64,000 nt of DNA from Geosiphon pyriformis (GCA_016748015.1 JAAOMT010000718.1:297738-361737), one strand, 5' to 3'; shown: positions 1-9,770, counted from the first letter of the stretch. The notes: a model not told the origin generated them from the letters alone. Translations and numbers: made by a program.

Positions 1-566
1 CTAAATAGTGGTAGTGGAGTATTGTTTCTTCTTTCTAGAGCAGTTTGTATATCTTGGAGAGCGGCCAGAATGTTTGCTTGCATGGGGTTATTAGCCATTG
101 GTTCAGAGGTAACTGTTTGTGTAAACAAGTCTGATTCACTTGATAAAAGATCAAAAACAGAGGCAGTTTGGTAGCTTTCTTCTTCTGTTTCAAAGGAAGT
201 TTCAGTTGTTTGATGGGCAGCAATCCAAATGTGGATTTGATGATTCAGATATTTGAAATCAGAAGGCTGTTGTTCAAAGGTTGCAGAATATAAGAGCTGA
301 TTAATACTGTTGTTTCTTTCTTCAAAGTCATTTTCAAAATAAGCTTGGTTAAAGTAATAGGTTGTATAAACTATGTAGGTTTCAGCTGAATGCTCATTCA
401 GAAACCAGTTCCAAAAGTCTTGGAATTGTCTACTGGATTGTTCTTCAAGGGAGAAGCAGATCAAGCAGGAGGGCAGAGGATTAAGTTCAATGAAATCTAG
501 GTTGTTTCTATTGTGTGCTGTAAAGTGTTCTTCTGATTGCTGTGGCAGATATAAGTAATTACCCAT
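1..566 (-). CDS. Gag-like N-terminal ORF of gypsy-type element H (partial, runs off window)
   Basis: The minus strand is open without a stop from about 620 to the window edge. The first ATG in this frame is at 566, giving at least 188 codons, beginning MGNYLYLPQ. The protein is acidic and rich in Gln, Asn and aromatic residues (for example FWNWFLNEHSAE), with a later segment MANNPMQANILAALQDIQTA that looks helical. It follows a primer-binding-site-like motif and an LTR, the usual position of gag, so I infer a Gag N-terminus. I recognise no catalytic domain. Unlike every other long retroelement frame in the window it has no nonsense codon in the visible part, which suggests that H is the youngest insertion here. 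It could instead be an accessory leader ORF. Confidence 0.6.
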   Translation of the reverse strand, partial: MGNYLYLPQQSEEHFTAHNRNNLDFIELNPLPSCLICFSLEEQSSRQFQDFWNWFLNEHSAETYIVYTTYYFNQAYFENDFEERNNSINQLLYSATFEQQPSDFKYLNHQIHIWIAAHQTTETSFETEEESYQTASVFDLLSSESDLFTQTVTSEPMANNPMQANILAALQDIQTALERRNNTPLPLF

Positions 567-596
567 ACAATAAGGGAATAAGTGAATTTTGACAAT

Positions 597-612
597 CTCA
601 TAGAGAGCACCA
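597..612 (-). other. Candidate primer-binding site of element H
   Basis: Read on the minus strand, TGGTGCTCTCTATGAG lies 6 nt inside the LTR end at 619. It starts with the TGG expected for pairing with the CCA end of a tRNA. It closely resembles the motif next to the LTR of element B (TGGTGCTCCCTGTGAG). The tRNA was not identified. Confidence 0.5.
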
Positions 613-618
613 CTTTTA

Positions 619-1273
619 TGTTATGTGTTGGAATAACAAGCTAATGGATAGCAAAGGAGAACAGAATTGTAGGGTGATGGAAATAATCAAAAGAAAATTC
701 AACTTTAAAGAGCAAATTAAATGAGTATGAATTCAATGTGCAAGATCAGTCTCATAAAATATCTCAGTCGCTATTTTTTTCAAAAATAATTGGGGAATTT
801 GAAGGTAGAAAGATAGTCCGTACTGTCAACAATTGATCACCACTGGTATAATTCTATGTCTCATGTTAGCACTTTTAGAATTCAATATCAGGTATCAACT
901 TGTGCTTTTCAGTCACGTTTATTTAAATAATCTTCAAATACTACAATTATATACGTTAGGAAAAGGCCAACAAGTAATCTTTTATCCTAAGATGTTCAGA
1001 TACTTGAAGATAAGGAAAGAGAAATTAGCGATAAGAGAGTAATTGAGATGAAAGTTGTTATTTTTATTTATTTAATTCTTGTTTGAGAGATGATTTTCTA
1101 CAGCTAAGAGACTCATTGCTTATATAGCTATTGAAAGTGGTCAATGATCAGGTCAACAGTCAGGTCATTGATCAGGTCAATGATAACTATCTAAAAATAA
1201 AATGGCTAATTATATGACATCAGTGACTAATACATGTGATAACTAATAAAAATTATGGGTTTCAACCGTAACA
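619..1273 (-). repeat. LTR of gypsy-type element H (5' LTR in element orientation)
   Basis: The 655-bp segment starts TGTTATG and ends CCGTAACA, so it has the TG...CA ends and TGTTA/TAACA inverted tips typical of LTRs. To its left is a PBS-like motif and an open gag-like frame. To its right the sequence changes abruptly into the dUTPase of element A. A decayed relative is found at 29654-30378. The 5 bp after the LTR are GTAGC; the matching duplication should lie at the far end of H, outside the window. Confidence 0.85.
1139..1186. repeat. Short imperfect repeats of GGTCAATGATCA type in the H LTR
   Basis: Several imperfect copies of a 10-12 bp unit (GATCAGGTCA, GTCAGGTCATT, GATCAGGTCAATGAT) follow each other. 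The related decayed LTR has the same array expanded to about 113 bp at 30181-30293. Confidence 0.7.
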
Positions 1274-1965
1274 GTAGCACTGGAAATTTCAGCAACAACA
1301 ATGGTTCAACTAGCATCTAGGAGTAGTTTAGTGAAAAGAGAGATTAATATAAGAAGAGGAATAATTGACACAGAATATGTAGAAAATATCATTGCTATAC
1401 TACAAAATAACTCTGAAAAGACCTATATCATAGAGCCAAATGAAAAAATAGCACAGGCAATATTCCTGCCTCTGATGAAAATAGCTCAATTAATATTAGT
1501 GGGAAATAAGGAGGAATTAGGGATAACAGCAAGAGGAATACAGAGATTTGAATCAACGGATAGAATAGATGTACCAGTCAATATGGCAGAAGAAAAAATT
1601 ATTGACCAAGGAGAAATTATCTCAATGAGTCAAGCAATTTCCATTCCACCATATGGCCAGTACATGGTAGTGATAAAGCAGGAAGTAAAAGAACAGAATC
1701 AGATTTTTAAAGCAGAACCAACTCTTTGTGAATCAGGAGAGATTGGACTCATCAATCTCTATATACTAGCCAAAGATTACAGCCACATTAAAATTCCTAT
1801 CTATAATAACACAAGAAAAGTCATAGTAATACCAGCTGGAACCACCATTGGATACTTAAGCACTGAAATAAAAAATCAACCACCAAGCACCATTTTGGAC
1901 TTTCCATAGCTTTGTGGATATGTTGATATCACATCACAAACAATATACAGACAAAATAAATATTA
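1274..1965 (+). pseudogene. dUTPase domain (C-terminal part) and PR-RT tether of element A
   Basis: Trimeric dUTPase motifs are visible in order: motif 2 ASRSSL, motif 3 GIIDTEYVENI, motif 4 around NNSEKTYIIEPNEKIAQAIF, and a degraded motif 5 (GITARGIQRFESTDRI, where FGSTGR is expected). Motif 1 (DAGFDL in element B) is lost to the H insertion. The remaining part is the tether found between protease and RT in many gypsy elements, with ISIPPYGQY and IPAGTTIGYLSTEI. A TAG at 1907-1909 interrupts the frame shortly before the RT segment. In the family, dUTPase hydrolyses dUTP to dUMP and limits uracil in cDNA; this copy is broken. Confidence 0.85.
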
Positions 1966-3395
1966 TTTGTTCCAACCAGAGCAATTGGAACAAATGAACA
2001 TGGGAAACTTAGATCCACTCCAACATATACAGCTCAAGATATTGCTCAACAATTTCAATGACATCTTTGCCAGTAAAAACAAGTTTGGCCGAACTGACAT
2101 CATCCAGCATCAGATCAAGACTGGAGATGTAATGCCAATTAAACAAAGAGCATACAGAGTACCACCAGCTAGCCATGAAATCATTTATCAAGAGATAAAC
2201 CAAATGCTTAACAATGGGCTAATTTAACTATCAATGAGCCCATGGTCATCACCAGTGGTACTTGTCCAAAAGAAGAATGGAAAAATCTGATTTTGTGTAG
2301 ATTACAGGAAACTCAATGGTGTAATTCATGGAGACAACTATTCAATTCCAAGAATACAAAAATTATTCAACACTTTTGGTGGAAACAAATGGTTTTCAAC
2401 ATTAGACTTGGACAATGGTTATTGGCAAGTAGCCATGAATCCAGCTGACAAAGAGAAGATGGCATTCACCACAAGAGAAGGGAATTTCGAATTTGAAGTA
2501 ATGCCATTTGGCTTAACCAATGTCCCAACAACCTTCCAACAGCTAATAAAAATTGTGTACACTGGCTTATTGTGGAAATCAGTAGTTGTGTACTTGGACA
2601 ACACCAATGTATTCTTAAGAACATTTGATGATTATCTCCATTATTTTCAACAAGTGTTCAAAAAGCTAAAAAAAGCAGGACTAAAGTTAAATGCAACAAA
2701 GTGCTTCTTTGACAAGACAGAACTAAAATTTTTGGGACACATAGTTAGCAAAGATGGCATCAAAACAGATCCAGAGAAAATAGAGATAGTAAAGAACTTT
2801 CCAGTACCAACTAATATGACTGAATTGAAATCATTCTTGGGATTCGCAAGCTATTATCGACATTTTATAAAGAACTTTTCAAAGATAGCTCAACTGCTCA
2901 ATAATCTGCAAACCAAGAATACAAAATATGAATAGACAGAAAGTCAACAAGAAGCTTTTAATATTCTGAAAAGAAAGCTCATTCAAGCTCCAGTACTGAT
3001 CTACCCAGATTACAACAAACCATTCATTATTACTACTGATGTATCAGACCAAGCATTGAGAGTAGTACTATCTCAGAAGGGACCAGATGGCAGAGAACAT
3101 CCAATAACATATGCCAGCCGAGGTCTAACACCAGCTGAAAAGAACTATGGAACACCAGAACTAGAACATTTAGCAATCTATTGGGCAGTTATGAAGTGAA
3201 ACAAATACTTGAGCCAAAAGTTTGATATATACACAGATTATAAAGGGTTAACATCACTTCAAAAGCAAGAATTTGATGATGGCCGTCAATCCAAATGAAA
3301 AATAGCACTCTCATGATATACTTATACTATACACTATAAGAAAAAAAAAGACAATGGAAATGCTGACGGCTTGTTGCAAATAAGACAAATCTAAG
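1966..3395 (+). pseudogene. Reverse transcriptase-RNase H of element A
   Basis: Ty3-type RT blocks are recognisable: PIKQRAYRVPPASHE, FCVDYRKLNGVI, FSTLDLDNGYWQVAM, MPFGLTNVPTTFQQL, then the catalytic box as YLDN (normally YLDD), LKFLGHIVSKDGIKT, and FLGFASYYRHFIKNFS. RNase H follows with FIITTDVSDQA, ITYASRGLTPAEKNY and DIYTDYKGL. In-frame stops occur at about 2226, 2932 and 3197 and within FCVDYRKL-flanking sequence. The second catalytic aspartate of the RT box is Asn, a G-to-A change, so the enzyme would be dead even without the stops. Confidence 0.9.
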
Positions 3396-3880
3396 AACAT
3401 TTCAACTCAAAAATATAACAAAACCAGAACAATACCAACGAAAATATAACAAAAGATAAACATACAAAAATATCAACAACTTCAACATTATATAAACACT
3501 CAACAATTCAAGGAGAATTTATCTCAAACAGAATGAAAGAGTATTAAATAACAATCAAAATATTTTATTACTCACCAAAATATACTTTATCAGAAAAATA
3601 GAAAATTTGATCCCAAATGGAATGGACTATTTCACATAGAAGAAATTCTAGAAAATGGAGCTTACAAATTAAAATTAAATAACAAAATCTTGACCAAAGC
3701 AGCACATGAAGATTGACTGAAACCATACCACCATATAACATCATTATCTACCAGTAATATTTTACAACTGGGAGTACAGAGAATACTAGTCCAACCAGAT
3801 GAGATTCCATGAGATCTAGAACTAATCATTATCATTGATAACAACACATCTAATTAATTAACAGAAAGAACATATAAAGA
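3396..3880 (+). pseudogene. Integrase remnant of element A (catalytic core deleted)
   Basis: After RNase H the sequence follows the RNase H-integrase linker up to about 3600. It then jumps to the extreme C-terminus of integrase, with KWNGLFHIEEILENGAYKLK, the GPY/F-type region. The HHCC zinc region and the whole D,D-E core, present in B and F as about 1.1 kb, are missing. The short motif TAGAAAA is found at both breakpoints when compared with the other copies, suggesting deletion at microhomology. Confidence 0.8.
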
Positions 3881-3893
3881 CATAGTTGACATA

Positions 3894-4541
3894 ATGAAAA
3901 AACACAAAAAAATGGAAATTACCAACAACATCCATTCATTAGCACAACAAATCTTTCAATTAATCCAACACCAGAAGATGGAAATTACAATCAATCAACA
4001 AACCATTCAATACAAAAGTACTGCAAGGATACCACAACACAAAGTACAGAGAAAACTTGAAAATGTTGTTGACAAGATTATGATTAAGATAAAATTGGCC
4101 ATAAAAGAACAACAAATAGTTGGATTACACCAAGAACTTACCAGAGAAACTTGGACTTGGTGGATGCAACAATTTCCAAAAAACTATTGTTATTTTCACT
4201 TGGAACAACATGTAAATATCCAGAATTTATACACCAACAAAACAAAATGGTTATTTGACACAACAATACTGAAACAACTAGAACAATTTGTAAGAAAGAA
4301 CAATCTAACCACACAAACTTGAGCCATTTACCAGTTATATATGGGATTTCAAGACCAACCAAAAATCTTATTCAACACAGCAATAGATACAGTTATGAGT
4401 AATCAATTGGGAAAAATGACCAACACCCAATTTGAAGAATTACAAACTCAAATAACACAAGTAATACTCGAAAAAGAAGTTCAAGAAATAATTCAAGAGG
4501 GGGAATTAAAAGAGTTAGATTTCAATGGAGCTCAATATTAA
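3894..4541 (+). pseudogene. ORF3 of element A: unknown protein between integrase and 3' LTR
   Basis: The frame starts at an ATG (MKKHKKMEITNNIH) and runs 215 codons to a TAA 13 bp before the LTR, with one internal TGA at 4321-4323. It is basic and rich in Gln, Asn and Ile, with no signal peptide, no transmembrane segment and no cysteine motif. A Trp-rich block (ETWTWWMQQFPKNYCYFHLE) and the C-terminus DFNGAQY are also seen in the ORF3 of element F (ENWKQWTEQLPISYCYYQL, DFDGAQY). The function is unknown and I match it to no family. Retention in the same place in three elements argues that it is a real gene of this lineage. Confidence 0.7.
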
Positions 4542-4631
4542 AAAGAGAGAATAATGTTACTCATAGAATAAAGGAAGTATATTATTATTAGCAAGTAGAA
4601 ATTAGCCAATCAGAAGTAGATGTAGTAAATG

Positions 4632-4735
4632 TGGAATTCCAGGATTCCTCTCAGAGGAATTGTAGGATTCCAGGAATTTCAGGATTCTCCAGTGAAGAAT
4701 CACAGAATTTCTGTCACAAGAAATTGAAGAATTGA
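4632..4735. repeat. Cluster of GGAATTCC/AGGATTCC palindromic repeats in the U3 region
   Basis: Repeated short palindromic blocks (GGAATTCCAGGATTCC, AGAGGAATTG, GGATTCCAGGAATTTC) can pair with each other over about 100 bp just upstream of the LTR TATA box. The same cluster occurs in B (about 13540-13660) and in the decayed LTR at 58975-59090. Confidence 0.75.
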
Positions 4736-4750
4736 GGAATCTCAAATATG

Positions 4751-4758
4751 TATATATA
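4751..4758 (+). promoter_or_regulatory. TATA box of the A-family LTR promoter
   Basis: TATATATA in the context ATGTATATATAACAGTAG is conserved at the same place in the LTRs of B (13517-13524) and F (58237-58244, reverse strand). It lies directly after the palindromic U3 block, as expected for the Pol II promoter of an LTR element. Confidence 0.6.
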
Positions 4759-5032
4759 ACAGTAGCATTAGAAACAAAAAAAACAGAATTGACACCAAGA
4801 ATCCTTAGCTTAGTTATCACAATTCTCAAATAAATAATTATTCATTATCTCAAATCTATTCTTCACTATCAACACTTTATGTTGATAGTAATTGATACTT
4901 AATCATACTGGAACAATAGCTTTTGATCACAGCTATTGATAGGATACTAACTTGCAAACCACCTTGGCTTATTTTTTATTTTCTCTTTATCTTTTCTTTA
5001 TTTCTTTGTTGTCTACTAACTTAATTAAAGAA

Positions 5033-5155
5033 CTTACTCTTGGAGGACTTATAGAAAAATAAAACTTACTTAAACAATATTTACTCTTGGAGGACTTATG
5101 GAGGAATAAACTTGCTTAAACAATACTTACTCTTAGAAGACTTACGGAGGAACTG
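5033..5155 (+). repeat. Tandem repeat of about 46 bp in the A LTR, 2.5 copies
   Basis: The unit starts TTACTCTTGGAGGACTTATG and continues with an AATAAAACTTACTTAAACAATA-like second half. Three starts are seen at about 5034, 5087 and 5129, with a few substitutions. The B and F LTRs do not show it at the corresponding place. Confidence 0.7.
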
Positions 5156-5423
5156 ATGTCAGGAAACAGCATTGGTATACACTTACAGAGGATATTATAT
5201 CAGGAGAATCATCAACCATCAAGCTGAGCAAGCAATCAATGAAACTACAGTTTCAAGAAACTATTGATAAACTGTTACCCTTGAATCTCTGTCCATTATA
5301 CAAAAAACTCGATTGAAAAACCTTTAGATAAAATATCTTCAGATTATTATTGTCACCAATCGCTTTGCGCACCAAGTTACAGGTTTGTTATTTACTCAAC
5401 ATCCCAAAGAATCACTTGTAACA

Positions 5424-6290
5424 CCATTTTGGTATGATATAAAAGTACTTTGTCTCCAATCTTGAATTCAACTGGTTTGTCTGGTAGTTGATTATCATGT
5501 CTTTCTTTCTGTTTCTTTTGTAACTTTTATATGTTATCAGCTGCTCTTTTTCATTTGTTTTCCAATGTTTCCATTAAGTTATATGTTCTTCTTAACAATG
5601 TTTCTTGGAAATTTTCTTCTGTTATTGGTTCAATTGGATATGTGTTAACCTTTATCTCAACTGGTAATGTTGCTGTTCTACCATATATCAATTCAAATGG
5701 TGTTGCTTGTGTGGTGTTTTGTTTCATTGTCCGATAAGCAAATAATACTGATGGTATGAACAAATCCCATTTGTCCTGGTTTTTTTGGTTGAGTTTTGCT
5801 ATTGCTTCATACAATGTTCTATTAAATCTTTCAACTAATTTATTGGTTTGTAGATGGTATGGTAATAATAGTGGTCTTTTTATTCCGAATCTTTGGCTTA
5901 GTTCTGCTAATGTTCTATTCACAAAATGGGTTTTTTGGTCTGATAATAGTTCTTTTGGACATCTATATTGACAAATCAGATCTTAATGGATGAATTCGGC
6001 AATAAATTCTGCATCTGTTCTTTGAATTGCTTTGGCTTTTGGCCATTTAGTAAGATAGTCCATGGCTACTGCAATATATCTGTTGCCTCTGTTGGTAATT
6101 GTTAATGGTCTGACTAAATCGATTCCAATGCGGTCAAATGGTTGTCCTACTTTGATTGGTCTCAATGGTTTGCTGGGTCTTGTTCCTTCTCTTTTTTGAC
6201 AAGCATCACAATTTTGCACATATTGGATGATGTCTGGATATATTGATGGCTAATAGTATCTCTTTCTGGTTCTTTTCATGATTGTTTTTT
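5424..6290 (-). pseudogene. Integrase of element B (C-terminus missing)
   Basis: Zinc-region cysteines NCDACQKREGT and the core are clear. The catalytic D,D-E residues fall in RIGIDLVRPL, in a degraded segment around 5940-5975, and in NKLVERFNRT. VLFAYRTMKQNTTQATPFEL follows as in other Ty3 integrases. An in-frame stop at about 5980 splits the core. The sequence breaks off at the junction with element A before the GPY/F-like end. Integrase joins element cDNA to the chromosome; this copy is inactive. Confidence 0.88.
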
Positions 6291-6650
6291 TATAAAAATG
6301 TCCTGCAGTTGGATCTGAGTGCATGTTGAACAGTATTGTTTCCTTTTCTGATTCTGTAATTACTCTAGTTGGTTGATCTGAATCTTTTCTATTTTTCCAA
6401 TAAAGTATATTTTGGTAAGTGATAAAATATTTGGATTGTTGTTTGATCCTCTTTTGTTCTGGTTAAGATAATTTCTTCTTGAACTGTTGAGTATCTATAT
6501 AATGTTGAAGTTATTGATATTTTTGTGTGTTTATCTTTTGTTATATTTTCATGAGTATTGTTTTGGTTTTGTTATATTTTTGGGTTGAAATGTTCTTAGA
6601 TTTGTCTCATTTGTAACAAACTATTAGCATTTTTGTTGTCTTTTCCTTTT
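6291..6650 (-). other. RNase H-integrase linker of element B
   Basis: This 360-bp stretch has many stops in all minus frames. It aligns by eye with 51160-51480 in F and 3300-3600 in A, so it is decayed linker and HHCC N-terminal coding sequence. The reading frame changes somewhere within it. Confidence 0.6.
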
Positions 6651-7985
6651 TTATAATGTATGATATAAGTATATGTCGAAAGAGCCATTTTCTATCTAGA
6701 CTGTCTTCCATTTCCAAATTCTTTTTTTTGGAGTAATGTCAATCCTTTGTAATCTGTGTACACCTCAAACTTTTGGCTCAAGTATTTTTTTCATTTCATA
6801 ACTGCCCAATAGATTGCTAGATGTTCTAATTCTGGTGTTCTATAGTTCTTTTCAGCTGGAATCAAACCTCGGCTGGCATATGTAACTGGATGTTCTCTTC
6901 CATTCAATCCTCTCTGAGATAGTACTGCTCCAAATGCTTGACCTGATGCATCAGTAGTGATAATGAATGGTTTACTATGATCTGGATATATCAATACTGG
7001 AGCTTAAATAAGCTTTCTTCTTAAGATGTCAAATGCTTCTTGCTGGGTTTCAGTTCATTCATATTTTGCATTTTTGGTTTGAAGATCATTGAGTGATTGT
7101 GCTATCTTTAAAAAGTTCTTTATGAAGTGTTTATAATAGCTTACAAATTCCAAAAATGATTTCAGCTTGGTTACATTGGTTGGTATTGGAAAGTTTTTTA
7201 CTATTTCTATTTTCTCCAGATCTGTTTTTATGCCATCTTTGCTAATTATGTGTCCCAAAAATTTTAGTTCTGTTTTGCCAAAAAAACACTTTGTTGCATT
7301 CAATTTTAATCTTGCTCGTCATAGTCTTTTAAACACTTGTTGGAGATGATGTAGATGATCATCAAATGTTTTTGAAAACACATTGGTGTCATCCAAGTAT
7401 ACAACTATTGATTTCCACAATAAGCCAGTATACACAATTTCCATTAGCCATTGGAATGTAGCTGGAGCATTGATTAAGCTGAATGGCGTAACTTCAAACT
7501 CAAAGTTTCCCTTTCTTGTGGTGAATGCTATTTTTTTTTTGTTGGCTGGATCCATGGCTACTTGTCAGTAATCACTATCCAAGTCTAACATTGAGAACCA
7601 TTTGTTTCCACCAAAAGTGTCAAATAGTTCTTGTATCCATGGAGTCGGATAGCTGTCTCCATGAATTACACTATTGAGTTTCTTGTAGTCTACACAAAAT
7701 CAGATTTTTCCATTCTTCTTATGGACAAGTACTACTGGTGATGACCATGAACTCATTAATAGCTGAATTAACCCGTTGTCAAGCATTCAGTTGATCTCTT
7801 GACGGATGATTTTATGGCTGGCTGATAGTACCCTATATGCTTGCTGTTTGATTGGCATTGCATCTCCAGTCTTGATTTGATGCTAGATAATATCAGTTCT
7901 GCCAAATTTGTTTTCACTAATGAAGATGTCATTGAAATTATTGAGTAACATCTTTAGTTGCATCTGTTGAAGTGGGTCTAAATTT
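6650..7985 (-). pseudogene. Reverse transcriptase-RNase H of element B
   Basis: RT contains FEVTPFSLINAPATFQ, the intact catalytic box YLDDTNVF, LKFLGHIISKDGIKT and FVSYYKHFIKNF. RNase H has ITTDASGQAFGAVLSQ, VTYASRGLIPAEKNY and a decayed third aspartate region. The frame is shared with the upstream dUTPase and protease. Nonsense codons lie at about 7053, 7317, 7567 and 7792. The YLDDTN form of the box, with Thr-Asn after the two aspartates, is shared by A, E and F and appears to be a lineage feature. Confidence 0.9.
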
Positions 7986-8960
7986 CCCATGTTCATCTGT
8001 TTCAATTGTTCTGGCTGTAACAGATAACATTTATTTTGTCTGTAGATGGTTTGTGATGTAATATCCACATATCCACAAAGCTGTGGAAAATCTGGAATGC
8101 TGCTTGGTGCTTGATCTTCAATTTCCGTGGTTAAATATCTAAGAGTGGTTCCTTCTAACATCTTTACAACATTTCCAGTGTTGTTGTAGATAGGAATTTT
8201 GATATGATTATGGCTCTTGGCTGGTATGTGTAGATTGATAAGTCCAATTTCTCCTGATTCACAAAGGATTACTTCTGCTTCAAAAATCTGTTCTTGCTCT
8301 TTCTCTTTCCTTTTTATTGCTAACATGTATCAGCTATATGGTGGAATGGAAATTGTTTGACCAGTTAAGATAATTTCTCCTTGGCCAATAATTTCTTTCT
8401 CCACCATATTAATTGGTACATTTATTCTACCCATTGATCCAAATTTCTGTATCTCTCTTGCTGTTATCCCTAATTTTTTCCTATTTTCTACTGAAACTAA
8501 CTGAGCTATTTTTACCAAAGACAGAAATATTGTTTGTGCTATCCTTTCATTTGGCTCTATAACATAGGCTTTTTCTGAGTTATTTTGTAGCATAGCAATA
8601 ATATTTCCTATATATTCTGTATCAATTATTCCTCTTTTGATGTTTATTCTCTTTTTTGCTAAACTACTCCTAAATGCTAATTGAACTATTGTTGTTGCTG
8701 GAGTTTCTAGTGTTATTTTCAGATTAATGCAAGTGCACAAATGAGATTCTAATTTGATGGCATCTTTTCCTGGATATCTTAGATCAAATCCTGCATCAGT
8801 ATCATGTGCACATTCTGACATGATACCTTCATCATTATTACTGAACCATTTCAGTTCTTGCTTCTTGGTAAGGTCAGGAAGTGCAATATATTGTTCGTAG
8901 TTTGAATCGGAGTTTGAATTTAAGTTGGAATCATTGTCATTGTTATAGTCATTTTGAACA
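7986..8960 (-). pseudogene. dUTPase domain and PR-RT tether of element B
   Basis: This is the best dUTPase copy in the window. Motif 1 DTDAGFDLRYPG, motif 2 AFRSSL, motif 3 GIIDTEYIGNI with its catalytic Asp, motif 4 around NNSEKAYVIEPNERIAQTIF, and motif 5 GITAREIQKFGSMGR are all in order. It resembles homotrimeric dUTPases in layout. It is preceded by an Asn/Asp/Ser-rich linker (about 8890-9040) and followed by the tether with ISIPPYS, GEIGLINLHIPAKSHNHIKI and PSSIPDFPQLCGYVD. A single TAG at about 8328 separates dUTPase from the tether. Position between protease and RT differs from the retroviral dUTPases I know. Confidence 0.9.
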
Positions 8961-9039
8961 GAGCTGGAACCATTATTTTTGTTATCATTGTTGTCAGAGT
9001 TTGAATTGGGGTTGGAACTCGATTCTGATTCTGATGTGT

Positions 9040-9770
9040 AGCTGTTGATTGGTTCTTCTTCTTTAAGGATTGTGTAGATCATGTGTGGTAGTGGATTGTA
9101 GATAAGGTCACAATTATCACAAAATTGGAAGTCACATGGAATCAAACAGTGGTTACATAATTGGGTGTTGATTTCTTCCAAGTGTTGCTCTTGCTCTTCT
9201 TTTGTGGGTGTTAGATTCTAATAGTGTTCATGGAATTCTTCTGGGCTGTTTTCTAAGTCAATAAAGGCATCCAGATTGAGAACCAAAACAATGTCTGTTG
9301 ATTCTGGAGGGTTATTCTTGATTTTCAGAATTTCACTGGGTGAAGTGCCTTCTACTTTGGCATTGGCCATTTGTCAGATCTTGTCCTTGTTATGTGAATA
9401 GCCATCTAAGTGAGATATAGCTTGGTGCCATGCTGCTGTGATGGGCGTACCATGACTCACCCAGTCACTGATAAGAACCATGTATTGACATAAAGTGTCA
9501 TACATTCCTCCTTAACCAGGAATGTCGTTCCACATTCTTTTATCAAGTAATTATTCACCACAAGTGAGACATAGTTTGTTGTTCCACTTGTCTTGTCTTT
9601 TTGGGTAGCCATATTATTCTCTATGGCAGAACTTGCAATAGTAATGGGTTCATGTCCAGTAGTCTTTGTCTGACACTACCCAAGCTCCCATTGAGGACAG
9701 TTTCTTCCCACAGTTCTTGCATTTGAGAGGTATATATGGTGGCTCTTTTATTGGTTCACATGAGTATTCT
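9040..9770 (-). pseudogene. Cysteine-rich domain between protease and dUTPase of element B
   Basis: Minus-strand translation shows four to five cysteine pairs: PLKCKNCGKKLSSMGAW, a CKFCHRE-like segment, KLCLTCGE, and close to dUTPase LCNHCLIPCDFQFCDNCD. The spacing looks like zinc-ribbon modules. Elements E and F carry the same block in the same frame. I know no retrotransposon Pol domain with this composition and assign no function; metal-dependent nucleic acid or protein binding is a guess. Several nonsense codons interrupt this copy. Confidence 0.7.

Larger units (their letters stand above)
1274..5423 (+). mobile_element. Ty3/gypsy element A, 5'-truncated by H, with internal integrase deletion
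   Basis: Plus-strand remnant in the order dUTPase, PR-RT tether, RT, RNase H, end of integrase, ORF3, 3' LTR. Its left end is interrupted by the LTR of H at the position that in elements B and F codes for the segment just before dUTPase motif 2. Its 3' LTR is followed directly by the C-terminal integrase sequence of element B on the opposite strand. The simplest reading is that A was inserted into B, and the rest of both elements lies left of the window. Coding regions carry several nonsense codons, so A cannot act on its own. Confidence 0.88.
4555..5423 (+). repeat. 3' LTR of element A
   Basis: The 869-bp LTR begins TGTTACTCATAG and ends CACTTGTAACA. It is the reverse complement, with many differences, of the LTR of element B at 12898-13730. 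It contains inverted GGAATTCC-type repeats at about 4632-4735, a TATA box at 4751-4758, and a 46-bp tandem repeat at 5033-5155. Confidence 0.9.

Noticed and set aside
3894-4541. ORF3 as an envelope gene (errantivirus-like)
   Set aside because: There is no signal peptide, transmembrane segment, cysteine pattern or furin-type site in any of the three copies.
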